A stretch of 64,000 nucleotides of DNA from Pomphorhynchus laevis (GCA_012934845.2 WNNJ02001392.1:62001-126000), one strand, 5' to 3'. Counted from the first letter of the stretch, positions 11,126 through 20,370 are shown. Translations and numbers: made by a program. The notes: generated from the letters alone by a model not told the origin.

Positions 11126-11201
11126 TTCACATTCTTGTTTTTTTTGTGGTCATGTAAGCGTGCGCTGGCACGCATTTGCCACGTTAAAATAAATCCTTTT
11201 T

Positions 11202-11285
11202 TATAACAGTCACACCATACCAACTATTGGCATACTTAAGAAATGTATGTATTAGTATAAAGAAGACAAGACAATTATAAATAAT
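11202..11285 (+). repeat. Right target-site duplication and rest of the split arm
   Basis: Begins with the second TATAACAGTCAC, then continues as the arm shared with the inverted copy at 14990-15050 (ACCATACCAACTATTG). Homology stops near AGACAAGACAATTAT. Confidence 0.8.
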
Positions 11286-11394
11286 ATTTGGAGGTGCTAC
11301 TAAATATTTTTTGCATATTCGATCAAGAATATCCAACATTATGGCTATGCCTAAAAGATCCCATTCTCAGGTCAAATCATCTTGACTGAATATT

Positions 11395-11529
11395 TAAATC
11401 AGCTAACTGAGTTTACGTATTGTTATATAATTATGAAATAATCAAAACATAATAATGCTAAATCAAAATGTAATAATTAAATAATAAAATTAATAATTGT
11501 TTTTAGATTTTCTATAATTTTAATCAAGT

Positions 11530-11560
<31 letters not shown>

Positions 11561-11605
11561 ATTTAAAATAAACGTCATTTTTATGAATTGACTAATAAAT
11601 AATAA
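11395..11605 (-). mobile_element. PLE 3' end fragment
   Basis: Matches the tail of the PLE at 2020-2210 and 44645-44830 (GCTAACTGAGTTTACGTATT to ATGAATTGACTAATAAATAA). It is cut off exactly where the poly(A) of the neighbouring RLE element begins, so that element inserted in or next to a PLE tail. Confidence 0.75.
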
Positions 11606-11708
11606 TTTTTTTTTTTTTATTTATTCGAAAATTTTACAAGCATTGTTACCCGCAAATGGGTCATATAATATTAGCGTTAATAACATTGATAAAAATACGT
11701 TTGAATAT

Positions 11709-14700
11709 TTATGCGTCTCCTTGACGTTCCATTGCCTTCAGCGTGTAAGGGAAGTTATTTCCTGACAGCTGGTATTCGTTGGTTCCTCGAGCGTATGGGC
11801 GGTTTCGAGCCGATCTGTAGCCCCTTATACACTCGGAAGCGGCTCTGCATAGAACGACAGAGATCTTTCGTTTTAAACGGCCAACACATTCTGCGTACGA
11901 GCTACCCTCTCTTCTGGTCGCTTGCAACCATGCGATACGCTTAATAATGTGTAATGCTGTTGGACCAATTCCGCCTGAGCACGAAAACGCCAGTGGCACA
12001 AATATTCCTCTCTCAATACATGTGACTCGTTCCTCATATTTGGCATTTTTTCGGCTTTCATGATAACTGAATGCAGCTTTATCATCTTGAGAACACGATG
12101 CGGCATGAGGGTTAAATACTACGACGTCCAAAAACGTCCGCTCGAACCGATTCTCGTATAATCCGCTGCAGACTATGTCAAGTCTTGCTTCGGCGTCACG
12201 TGTGGTAGTGTGCTTTGAAAAAACAACATGATCGTCTACTCTTTGTAAACATGGTTCCGTGGCTACCCCGTGGCAAACTGTTGTTAGTTCACATGCGATT
12301 AAATCTCTAATTTCGTTATGACGAATTATCGGTAGTCCACCGTGCTTGCACGAGAGAAGGTGTGAAAGGCTCGACGATGCGTTACATACACAAATTGATG
12401 GCAGCCCCTCTGGGATCCATCCGTATCGGGTTGCTAAACCGTCTCTAAACTGGTTTTGCGAGAGAATGAAATTTTCCGTTTTGGTTGGACAGTTACTTAA
12501 CCATGCAGATGCCCCACATGTTGTAGCAAACACTAACGCCTTCTGCTCGGTGTTGGATAGTGTGTTTTTGACGCTCGCTATACGATCCGTGAATACTCGC
12601 CGTTTTTGTGTAGTTATCAGAAGTTTGATAGATGTCTGCTGTTCACGAAGTGCCGCTCCACGAGAACCGGAGGTATATGACTTTACCATGGCTAGCGATG
12701 AATCATGCTCAATATGCGATGTGAAAACTGGATCCATTATCCCAATTCCACCTAGTCTTAGAGGAGAGCTTAGCACAACTGACATGGAATCGGAGATCTG
12801 ATACTTTGTTAGGACGGGAAATATGCGAAATAGCAGCGATTCACGTAAAGGAGCCAACATGTCCTCATGACAATTGATTGTTCTAAGAAAGTGGGTCCAC
12901 TTCCATTGTAAGGATTTCGATAGTCCGATAAAACCGATGTGTGGGTCCGATTCACATACCTCGCTGATGCGTCCAATTGAGTGAGTCCACATTTCCAATT
13001 TCTTCTGTGTCTCATGCTTTATGTAACTGGTTGTACCAATGAAGGATCCCAATATTCCGATCCCGTCATACTCTATTTTTATTCCGTGAAACATCTGTTC
13101 CACGTCTCTTTGCTTGTGATGAAGCAGCAAACATGTTTTCGAAGGATTTACAAAATAACCGATTCCTGGCCCAAATGTCTCTATTATATTCCAAGCACGT
13201 TTAAGCTCATGTGGTTGTCCAACAAAATTCGCGTCATCCGCAAACCAGCGTTGTATTATGCCCGGACATTCATCCTGTATTTTGCGAATTAATGGTAACG
13301 ATGCCATTGCAAATACTGCCATTGCAAGAGGGTCGCCCTGCGTTACACCCTCTTCTGAATACAACGAGTCACCACCAAGGACAAGTTGAGCATCGACTGA
13401 ATAAATATTCTCAAAGACGCACGCAAGCGCAGGGCAAACGTACCGCATATTATGAATAGCCACTTTGCGATTTATACGATTGAATGCATTACTCGCGTCG
13501 ACCGCGAGTAAACCAAAGTCATGGTTATTCATATATTCGCCTCTGAGAGAATGAATGGCAAATTCCACACCACTATGCTGAGATGCACATAGTTGAAATA
13601 CGTCGGCCACATCTTGCATATCGGATTTTATGTGATTTAGAATCGTTTTGCATATGATTCTACGACTGACATCGGCTACCCCAATGGGGCGTATTCCATG
13701 GGCTTTCTTCGGGATAGCGACTAGCCTACATGCCACAAATGCCTCCAGGGTATCAGGAGAAACTTTTGTTGTTGCAAGGTGAATTGCAAATTTTGCAAGC
13801 GCATCTGCTAACCCTCGTGAATGATGGCCGAAGGAGTTCAACATGCGCCTCCACGTCAAAGCGTCAAGGCCGGACGGGCCTGCACCACCTGTAGTACGCT
13901 TAGACGAGCGAATGATGTCATCCGCTTCGATATCGAGAAACAGTGTAGGGTGATGCTTTTTCGCTCCGGGAAATAAGTGATTGAGTAAAAGCGGTGATTG
14001 TGGTTGTGTTGCGGGAGGATGTAAATTTATCAAGAGTTCCTTCACTGTTAATCCATCAATAATGTGATCTGGTCGAAGCGTCGCCGTGCAGTCGCTTTCC
14101 TCGAGGACGGAAGTTGCGGCATTAATCTTTCCGCTTGATACCAATCGACAATATCTTCGTTTCCAATCCATGGATGTTGATGTGTTTTTCGTAATTTTTG
14201 AACGTGTTTGTAGTATACTTGCTTCCTGAAAAAGTTCTAAGAAGCTTCCATTTTTCCAGAGTTGTAATCTCCTTTCTAAAGTTTGGCGGATCGCTTTTAT
14301 TTTCCGGGAAGGGATTTGCTGTAAAACGCATCTGACGAACACTATCGCGACTTTTAAAACGTTTTTGTCAGGAAGTGCGATATTAATGGCCGCGTGATAA
14401 AATTCAGCCAGCATGTCAATAAAAAGATTGCTCGCAGAGCATTTCGGTAAACTCAACGCGTCAGGTCTCCATTGTATTACATTCACATAAATTTCATGCA
14501 TAATCGTTTCTTTTGATACTTCAATTGTGATATCCGATTGCTGGGGGGATGGCTCGATTGTCATGGAGTTTCTATTCACTCTATTTATATGTTGCGAATC
14601 ACTCCCAACTTTGTTGCAGCATCCAGGTGCAGAACAGTTAATACATGGCCTCTTTTCCCTTGCGCACCTGCAACCCTTGCATTTGGCAGCCTGACCGTTA

Positions 14701-14744
14701 CATGTACAACACTTTAGCTCAGAACTCGGTTTACCCCGTGCCAT
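11709..14744 (-). CDS. Retrotransposon polyprotein: CXC cysteine cluster, reverse transcriptase, RLE endonuclease (1011 aa)
   Basis: Intact frame. Residues 12-45 form a cysteine cluster (CCTCNGQAAKCKGCRC onward) resembling a tesmin/TSO1-type CXC zinc domain, likely for DNA binding. RT: GPSGLDALTWRRM near 290, RPIGVADVSRRI near 352, VDASNAFN near 415, TQGDPLAMAVFA near 468 and the catalytic FADD at 501-504. The C-terminal part has a CxC-x7-H-x4-C knuckle near 785-800, RHNEIRD near 808, then the endonuclease core RLDI near 856, DVVVFNP near 874 and KNAKYEERV near 900, the PD-(D/E)xK arrangement of R2-like elements. Start chosen at MARGKPSSELKCC because the second element starts MPRGKPSEEIKCC. 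Clade (R2/R4/Hero/other RLE group) is not assigned. Confidence 0.88.
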   Translation of the reverse strand: MARGKPSSELKCCTCNGQAAKCKGCRCAREKRPCINCSAPGCCNKVGSDSQHINRVNRNSMTIEPSPQQSDITIEVSKETIMHEIYVNVIQWRPDALSLPKCSASNLFIDMLAEFYHAAINIALPDKNVLKVAIVFVRCVLQQIPSRKIKAIRQTLERRLQLWKNGSFLELFQEASILQTRSKITKNTSTSMDWKRRYCRLVSSGKINAATSVLEESDCTATLRPDHIIDGLTVKELLINLHPPATQPQSPLLLNHLFPGAKKHHPTLFLDIEADDIIRSSKRTTGGAGPSGLDALTWRRMLNSFGHHSRGLADALAKFAIHLATTKVSPDTLEAFVACRLVAIPKKAHGIRPIGVADVSRRIICKTILNHIKSDMQDVADVFQLCASQHSGVEFAIHSLRGEYMNNHDFGLLAVDASNAFNRINRKVAIHNMRYVCPALACVFENIYSVDAQLVLGGDSLYSEEGVTQGDPLAMAVFAMASLPLIRKIQDECPGIIQRWFADDANFVGQPHELKRAWNIIETFGPGIGYFVNPSKTCLLLHHKQRDVEQMFHGIKIEYDGIGILGSFIGTTSYIKHETQKKLEMWTHSIGRISEVCESDPHIGFIGLSKSLQWKWTHFLRTINCHEDMLAPLRESLLFRIFPVLTKYQISDSMSVVLSSPLRLGGIGIMDPVFTSHIEHDSSLAMVKSYTSGSRGAALREQQTSIKLLITTQKRRVFTDRIASVKNTLSNTEQKALVFATTCGASAWLSNCPTKTENFILSQNQFRDGLATRYGWIPEGLPSICVCNASSSLSHLLSCKHGGLPIIRHNEIRDLIACELTTVCHGVATEPCLQRVDDHVVFSKHTTTRDAEARLDIVCSGLYENRFERTFLDVVVFNPHAASCSQDDKAAFSYHESRKNAKYEERVTCIERGIFVPLAFSCSGGIGPTALHIIKRIAWLQATRREGSSYAECVGRLKRKISVVLCRAASECIRGYRSARNRPYARGTNEYQLSGNNFPYTLKAMERQGDA

Positions 14745-14989
14745 TCACTGCCTGTAAAATTCCTTGTAGATCTGTTTAATACTGCGCACCCTGGGACGTA
14801 CCCTTGGCGTACGGCTTCGTGGAAACAGTGTACTGTTATTTCCGTTAATAACCTGAGTTCTTTGTAGTTTATTGTATTTACTTTTGCTGATGTTATAGAT
14901 TCGTGTAATTTGTGTATGTTTATAAGAAACCAAAATTTTTTTTAGGTGAAAATAATTGTATAAATAAATAATAATTGTAATAATAATTG

Positions 14990-15262
14990 TCTTGTCTTCT
15001 TTATACTTATACATACATTTCTTAAGTATGTCAATAGTTGGTATGGTGTGACTGTTATATCTCGATTTACTCTATGAACAGCTAGATATACGCTGCTACT
15101 GCTAGTACTGGTGGTTTTTGAACCTTCCTATGTGAAAAACGGGTGCAACTATATTTGTATCGTTGATGTAGTGTTTACTTATAAACATCTGTCTTTTTGT
15201 GAGAGCTGTTGATTTTTTTACAGCTCTCACAAATATTTTATTTTCAGTTGGAAAGTCAGATT
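14990..15262 (-). repeat. Inverted copy of the 7600-7813/11202-11285 arm (empty site)
   Basis: Reads on the minus strand as the same sequence with TATAACAGTCAC present once and no LINE. It contains its own small hairpin around 15200-15238 (GAGAGCTGTTGATTTTTTTACAGCTCTC). It may be the 5' untranslated part of R1, or an independent repeat. Confidence 0.8.
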
Positions 15263-15282
15263 TGGTATATAATCCTTAAATA

Positions 15283-15884
15283 TTTTGATAAATCAAAATT
15301 ATTTAAAAGTAGGGACATTTATATTTAGACAAGTAAAAGTTGTTCCAGTGGGAGAAATAAATCTAAACTCTATAAATATATGAAATATATGTTTCGATAC
15401 ATTGATGATATATGTGTATTTAATTCTAATAATTTTTATTCAATTAGTGAACAAATTTATCCAGAAAGCCTTATTCTTAACAAAACCAATATTAACGATA
15501 AAGAAGGTGTATATCTAGATATGAACATTAAATTAACATTAACCAAAACTAATATTAATTTATATCGTAAAGATGACATATTTAAATTTACAAGAAACAT
15601 ATTTTTGCATGAGCATTCATGCATACCATATAATATAAAATATAATACATTAAATAATGAAATTTATAAAATTGCAACAATATGTAAGATATTGGTTTCC
15701 TCAAAATCATTTAAATAATTTTATAGATACATATTTTAAAGTACGTTACTATAAAAATATCATCGAACTGAAAATAGTAAAATATATAAATCAACACAAT
15801 AATATAAAGAATAAATTTAAACTCTTAAGTGGCAAATTTTTTTGGATGGATAATAAATAACATACTTTGTATTAGAATAAGATA
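15283..15884 (+). pseudogene. PLE reverse transcriptase, C-terminal half
   Basis: Starts in the region encoding LKVGTSIFRQVKG, with stops (TTTAGACAAG), then a clean stretch KYMFRYIDDICVFNSNNF with the YIDD catalytic motif (15380 on), a frameshift near 15690, and the terminal GKFFWMDNK stop. Its 3' end continues at 19382-19700, after the R2 element. Confidence 0.8.
15810..15884 (+). repeat. 75-bp duplication flanking R2, left copy
   Basis: AATAAATTTAAACTCTTAAG to TTAGAATAAGATA, repeated at 19382-19456. The two copies differ at two positions, one private change in each relative to the other PLEs. Confidence 0.75.
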
Positions 15885-15898
15885 TATTCTAATATATC

Positions 15899-15935
15899 AA
15901 TACACCATCGAATACGATGTATTCGATGGTGTATT
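15899..15935. repeat. Perfect hairpin at element junction
   Basis: AATACACCATCGAATAC, 3-nt spacer GAT, then its exact reverse complement. The left-arm core ATACACCATCGAATAC also occurs once at 19455, without the second arm. Confidence 0.9.
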
Positions 15936-16036
15936 ATTAATACTAATATTAAAAAAAAAGTATTGGTTATTAAAGTTCTTACACGACAAAATTATAGAAA
16001 ACTTAAAACTTGCTTATAAAATCATCGTAAATACAA

Positions 16037-16136
16037 AGAACGATTCCAGAAGAACGATTCCAGAAGAGCGATTCCAGAAGAGCGATTCCAGAAAAACGAT
16101 TCCAGAAAAACGATTCCAGAAAAACGATTCCAGAAG
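16037..16136 (+). repeat. 14-bp tandem repeat, seven units
   Basis: Seven copies of AACGATTCCAGAAG with AG/AA variants. Because 14 is not a multiple of 3, every frame reads the same 14-residue cycle (NDSRR, TIPE, RFQK). It lies in the leader of R2 and is followed in frame by a Lys/Pro/Glu-rich open stretch up to the ATG at 16230. Confidence 0.9.
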
Positions 16137-16229
16137 AACCTAAAAACACCTAAAAAACCTAAAAAAGAACCTAAACCAGAGGAACCTAAGCCTAAAAAAC
16201 TTAAAGAAGAAGAACCCATACAGTCGAAA

Positions 16230-19200
16230 ATGCCACGTGGAAAACCTTCGGAAGAAATAAAGTGTTGTACATGCAATGGGCAAGCGGCGAAATGTAAAAA
16301 TTGCAAGTGTCGTAAAGCCGGACGTTCATGTTTTAACTGTGCAGCTTATAATTGTTCTAACAAAAAAAGTAATGTTGAACCACTCGAAAGAACATCTTTG
16401 AATTTGGTTGATTCCTTGGAATGTGTCGAACCAAAATGCAATCAGTCCTTCACGACAACACCTGATAGTTTTAAAGATAATGATAGTATAATGAAATTAT
16501 TTAAAGAATGTATAAGCTGGGTCCCGAATATATTTCATCTACCAAGATGCAATGCTAGCAAACAATTTGTATCGATTATGGCGAATTTATACGCTGATGC
16601 TGCAACTTCGGGTGATGACTCAAATTGTGCATTAATGACTGCAACAATATTTAGCCAATTACTTAGACAGAGAGTAGACAGCAAAAAAATAAGTATTATA
16701 AGAAAAACTCTCGAGCGCAGATTGAACCTATGGGCGAATAATGATCTCACTAGCCTTGTGCACGAATGCCGTGTAATGCAACATCGTATGGCTAACAGAA
16801 GATTGAAAGGTCGAACAGTTGAACAGAGTGAAAACAATATATGGTATAAAAAATTTAATAAATTAGTACTATGCGGTAAGGTTTCTAGTGCGATGAGATT
16901 ACTTGCTGCGGATGGAGTGACGTCTGGAGTGCACGACATTGAAGATTTTATACTAGATATAAAGGTAAGAGATAAGTTATTACTTCTCCATCCTCAAGGT
17001 GCACCTGCAAATCCAGAAGTTATACTTAAACATCGATTACCAGGCTGCCAAGACCATCATAGTAGCGTATTTCTTGAAATTGATTATAATCACATTAGGC
17101 AAGCATCAAAGAAAACTCATGGAAGTTGTGGACCTTCAGGTTTGGATGCTGAAGATTGGTACGATATTTTACATAATTATGGGGATGAGTCAATGAGACT
17201 TTCTAATGCGTTAGCAGAATTATCCATTAAAATAGCATCTAATAAGATCAGTTCACTGAATGCTGAAGCGTTAATGGCAAGTAGATTAATACCGCTCGAT
17301 AAAAATCCAGGAGTTAGGCCAATTGGCATAGGTGAAGTTAGCCGTAGAATAATTTCAAAGACTATCCTTACCGTAATTTCGACTGATTTACAGAAAGTGG
17401 CTGGAAGTGTACAATTATGTGCTGGTCAGCGTTGTGGTGCTGAGGCTGCAGTACACTCAATAAGGGAATTATTTGAACAAAATGATGATTATGGTATACT
17501 TCAGATTGACGCAACGAATGCCTTTAATCTAGTCAACCGACAGCTTGCGTTGAAAAACATTAAATTTACATGCCCGTCTTTATATACTGCATTTACGAAC
17601 TGCTATCAAAATTCCCCACTATTATGTATTAAGGACGAGGCAATAAATTCGAGAGAAGGTTTTACACAAGGTGATCCGCTCGCAATGGCGGTATTTGCAG
17701 CGGCTTCAATTCCGTTAATCAATGAACTTCAAAAATGTTCGAATAATGTCGTACATAGATGGTATGCCGACGACGCATGCTGTGTAGGGCCAGTTGATCA
17801 ATTACATAAAGTTTGGCAAAGACTTAATCAGATAGGAGAAAAATATGGTTTTCATATAAACGAAACAAAATGCAAATTATTGGTTCATCCCAACGACGGA
17901 GAAACTACGAAGATTTTGTTTAACAACACTAAAATAGAAATAACCTTCCAAGGAATCGTCGCACTTGGATCGCCTTGTGGGGCTGACGAGTTCATTGAAA
18001 ATATTGTAAAATCAAAGATTGTAACCTGGCTTAAAATGGTAGAAAATTTATCAGAAATTGCAGATATTGATGCCCAGGTGGCATACTTTGTTTTAAGATG
18101 TGCACTGCAACATAAGTGGACATACCTTATGCGCACATGTCCAACTAAACCTATTTGGTTTAAGCCGTTGAAAGACTTGATTACAAAGAAATTGATTCCA
18201 AAGATTATAGGTCAAAACGATGAAAACAATGAGCTGGAACAGATTTATATGATGCCGACGAAATATGGTGGTTTGGGGATTTTAAACCCGATGGAGGTTG
18301 CCAAACAAGAATATGTTCGATCCCGAAAAATGTGCATGCCACTGTTACTAGAAGAAGTGGGAGATCAGCTTATAACCTCTCAAAATCAAGCAGCAAAGTT
18401 GATTAAACAAGAAAAGATGGTCATTGCATCATTAGAAAGTGAAGCCATTCGCATGGAATTAAGATTAGATCTACAAAATTCAATAAAGTTTGCTTCGGAC
18501 AAGGGAGCATCTTCGTGGCTATGTACCAAACCAACCCGAATGAGACATACGAGGCTAAATTCACAAGAGTTCCAAGACGCAATATGCGCAAGATACAATC
18601 TAAAAGCAAGCGAAACATCACTAAAATGTGCTTGTGGTTCTTACTTTACAACTTCTCATGCATTGTCATGTCATACTGGTGCCATGACTATTATCAGACA
18701 TAACTTAGTGAGAGACATTGTAGCTAAGGAACTTGTAGGGGTATGCTGTGACGTGCAAATTGAGCCATGTTTACGATCTATACCAAACAACTACGTATTT
18801 AATAAGCCAACAACCTGCTCTGATGATCAAGCGCGGTCTGATATAGCTTGTAGAGGAATTTTCGGAGGAAATATGGTGCGATCCTTTTTGGACATATGCA
18901 TTTACAGCTCTTTGGCACCTACATACTCTTGCAAAACTCCTCTCGAATGCCATATATACCATCAACAGCGGAAATATGCAAAGTACGGTGAACGAATTGC
19001 AGATATAGAAAGAGGTACTTTCTTTCCTCTTATATTTTCTACGTCAGGTGGTATTGGACCTGAGACAGATAAAATACTAAAATGGATAGCAGCCAAATCT
19101 GCTGATCGTAATAAGCTTGCATACAGCGAATGTATTTCTAGGCTGAAATCAAAAATCAGTGTCGCCATTGCAGTTAGTGCATCGGTTTGTATACGTGCTA

Positions 19201-19244
19201 CAAGGCTTAGAATAAACGAACAAACACAGAATTATCAAACATAG
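16230..19244 (+). CDS. Retrotransposon polyprotein: CXC cysteine cluster, reverse transcriptase, RLE endonuclease (1004 aa)
   Basis: Intact frame homologous to the protein at 11709-14744 from end to end. N-terminal cluster CCTCNGQAAKCKNCKC at residues 12-27 with CFNCAAYNC following. RT: GPSGLDAEDWYDIL near 296, RPIGIGEVSRRI near 360, IDATNAFNLVN near 423, TQGDPLAMAVFAAAS near 477, catalytic YADD (RWYADDACCVG) near 510. C-terminal CACGSYFTTSHALSC knuckle near 797, RHNLVRD, RSDIACRG, LDICIY and KYAKYGERIADIERG for the RLE core. Start chosen by alignment with R1 (both begin MxRGKPS). The frame is open for about 70 codons upstream of this ATG with no Met. Likely a recent, possibly active element. 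Confidence 0.88.
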   Translation: MPRGKPSEEIKCCTCNGQAAKCKNCKCRKAGRSCFNCAAYNCSNKKSNVEPLERTSLNLVDSLECVEPKCNQSFTTTPDSFKDNDSIMKLFKECISWVPNIFHLPRCNASKQFVSIMANLYADAATSGDDSNCALMTATIFSQLLRQRVDSKKISIIRKTLERRLNLWANNDLTSLVHECRVMQHRMANRRLKGRTVEQSENNIWYKKFNKLVLCGKVSSAMRLLAADGVTSGVHDIEDFILDIKVRDKLLLLHPQGAPANPEVILKHRLPGCQDHHSSVFLEIDYNHIRQASKKTHGSCGPSGLDAEDWYDILHNYGDESMRLSNALAELSIKIASNKISSLNAEALMASRLIPLDKNPGVRPIGIGEVSRRIISKTILTVISTDLQKVAGSVQLCAGQRCGAEAAVHSIRELFEQNDDYGILQIDATNAFNLVNRQLALKNIKFTCPSLYTAFTNCYQNSPLLCIKDEAINSREGFTQGDPLAMAVFAAASIPLINELQKCSNNVVHRWYADDACCVGPVDQLHKVWQRLNQIGEKYGFHINETKCKLLVHPNDGETTKILFNNTKIEITFQGIVALGSPCGADEFIENIVKSKIVTWLKMVENLSEIADIDAQVAYFVLRCALQHKWTYLMRTCPTKPIWFKPLKDLITKKLIPKIIGQNDENNELEQIYMMPTKYGGLGILNPMEVAKQEYVRSRKMCMPLLLEEVGDQLITSQNQAAKLIKQEKMVIASLESEAIRMELRLDLQNSIKFASDKGASSWLCTKPTRMRHTRLNSQEFQDAICARYNLKASETSLKCACGSYFTTSHALSCHTGAMTIIRHNLVRDIVAKELVGVCCDVQIEPCLRSIPNNYVFNKPTTCSDDQARSDIACRGIFGGNMVRSFLDICIYSSLAPTYSCKTPLECHIYHQQRKYAKYGERIADIERGTFFPLIFSTSGGIGPETDKILKWIAAKSADRNKLAYSECISRLKSKISVAIAVSASVCIRATRLRINEQTQNYQT

Positions 19245-19381
19245 TAAAAGATGGGCAAGCGTCTAAGATTTACATCAATGAATGATCAAAAAGCAAACAA
19301 ATTTAAGGATATTATGTGTATTTGTTGTTTATTTTTATAATAAAAACTGGTATTTAAAAAAAATATTATTATTAGTATTTT

Positions 19382-19700
19382 AATAAATTTAAACTCTTAA
19401 GTGGCAAATTTTTATGGGTGGATAATAAATAACATACTTTGTATTAGAATAAGATACACCATCGAATACATCTTATTCTGATACAACGTCTGTTTTTATT
19501 AGTCAATTCATAAAATTTGACCTTTATTTTAAATTTCAATTTTAAATTTTAACTTGATATGAGTTATATTAAATCTTAAATAATAATTATTAATTATTTA
19601 TAATTATTTAATTACTTGTTATTTAAATTTTTATATTTATTTAGCATTAGTTTTTATTTATGAATTATTAAATATACGTTTACTTAGTTAGCTTATCTGT
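19382..19700 (+). mobile_element. PLE 3' end (continuation after R2), structured RNA deleted
   Basis: Starts with the second 75-bp copy, then the outer-stem arms TTGTATTAGAATAAGA (19439) and TCTTATTCTGATACAA (about 19469), but the pseudoknot domain between them is missing and replaced by about 15 nt (CACCATCGAATACA). Tail follows to TTAGTTAGCTTATCTG. Confidence 0.75.
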
Positions 19701-20119
19701 TCATTTGTATTATTGCTGTCAAAGATTCCATCGGAGTGATACGCCTATTTTTTATATATAATTTCAAAGGTTAGACAGTTGTCCGGTATATGTAGTAAAC
19801 GATACGGCCATATATTAAGTTACGACGATTTAACCGGTAATAATCTACCGGTTAATTTTTATAAGTTTATATAGGGCTGTATCATTAACTACAAATCCTG
19901 GTGTGTATTCAGTTTTCTACTGATCAATTTTGGACATTTTTGGAAACGTTTGTAATAACTTTAATAACTGTGTATCGTTTAGACCTCGATCTGCATAATT
20001 TTATTTAATAACCTCGAGTATCTACATCAAACCGTGTATCCACATATTACTAATAATATATCATCGCTGGGTTACAAAGATTCCAAACGACTAATCAACG
20101 TAATTGTTTTTTCGCTTAT
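19701..20119. other. Unassigned spacer
   Basis: No coding region recognised. Weak internal symmetry around 19830-19870 (TTTAACCGGTAATAATCTACCGGTTAA). Confidence 0.35.
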
Positions 20120-20370
20120 AAACAATTTTTTAGAAGTTTTCGAGCGAGGAAACAGTTTATTCAATTAATTTTCGAATGCAACTGCATTCATCATCATATT
20201 GTAAGTAATTAGTAATCAAGAATGTTTAACTATAGGTTAAACTATACTAGGTTAACTATAATAGGTTTAACATTCTTGATTACTAACTACTTACAATCTG
20301 ATGATGAATGCAGTTGCATTCGAAAATTCATTAAATAAATTATGTTTCCTCGCTCGTCAATTGTTTTTTA
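20120..20370. mobile_element. Large fold-back palindrome (about 110-bp arms)
   Basis: Arms 20120-20230 and 20265-20370 are inverted copies: CGAGCGAGGAAAC (20140) with GTTTCCTCGCTCG (20343), GAATGCAACTGCATTCATCA with its complement, and CAAGAATGTTTAAC (20217) with GTTTAACATTCTTG (20265). A 34-bp centre is made of GTTAAACTATA-type repeats. Could be a MITE or a snap-back duplication; no TSD was established. Confidence 0.8.

Larger units (their letters stand above)
7814..11201 (+). mobile_element. CR1/L2-like LINE, copy L1 (5' truncated)
   Basis: Pyrimidine-rich sense strand with an ORF1 remnant, apurinic-type endonuclease and reverse transcriptase, ending in a hairpin GCGTGC-GCTG-GCACGC (11158-11173) and GTTAAAATAAAT plus T-run. 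Bounded by the 12-bp TSD. Clade is inferred from the YRPISLL/SLDLSSAFD/GVPQGSVLGP style of the RT; CR1, L2 or a close relative cannot be separated by eye. Confidence 0.85.
11606..15262 (-). mobile_element. CXC-RT-RLE non-LTR retrotransposon, copy R1
   Basis: Full-length-looking minus-strand element. The 3' end is a T13 run on the plus strand (11606-11618), i.e. a poly(A) tail preceded by CGAATAAATAAA. The 5' limit is uncertain: it may lie anywhere from just upstream of the ORF to about 15262, because 14990-15262 is a repeat also found inverted at 7600-11285. Confidence 0.75.
15936..19363 (+). mobile_element. CXC-RT-RLE non-LTR retrotransposon, copy R2
   Basis: Plus-strand element inserted in a PLE. 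3' end has AATAAA at 19339-19344 and A8 at 19356-19363. Flanked by the 75-bp duplication. Related to R1 throughout but clearly diverged at protein level, so it is a separate subfamily. Confidence 0.75.

Noticed and set aside
12346-13459. Plus-strand frames of 77-151 codons over the R1 element
   Set aside because: They are antisense to the intact 1011-aa retrotransposon protein and show no family motifs.
16037-16136. CRISPR-like array
   Set aside because: Units are contiguous 14-mers without spacers, in a eukaryotic retroelement leader.
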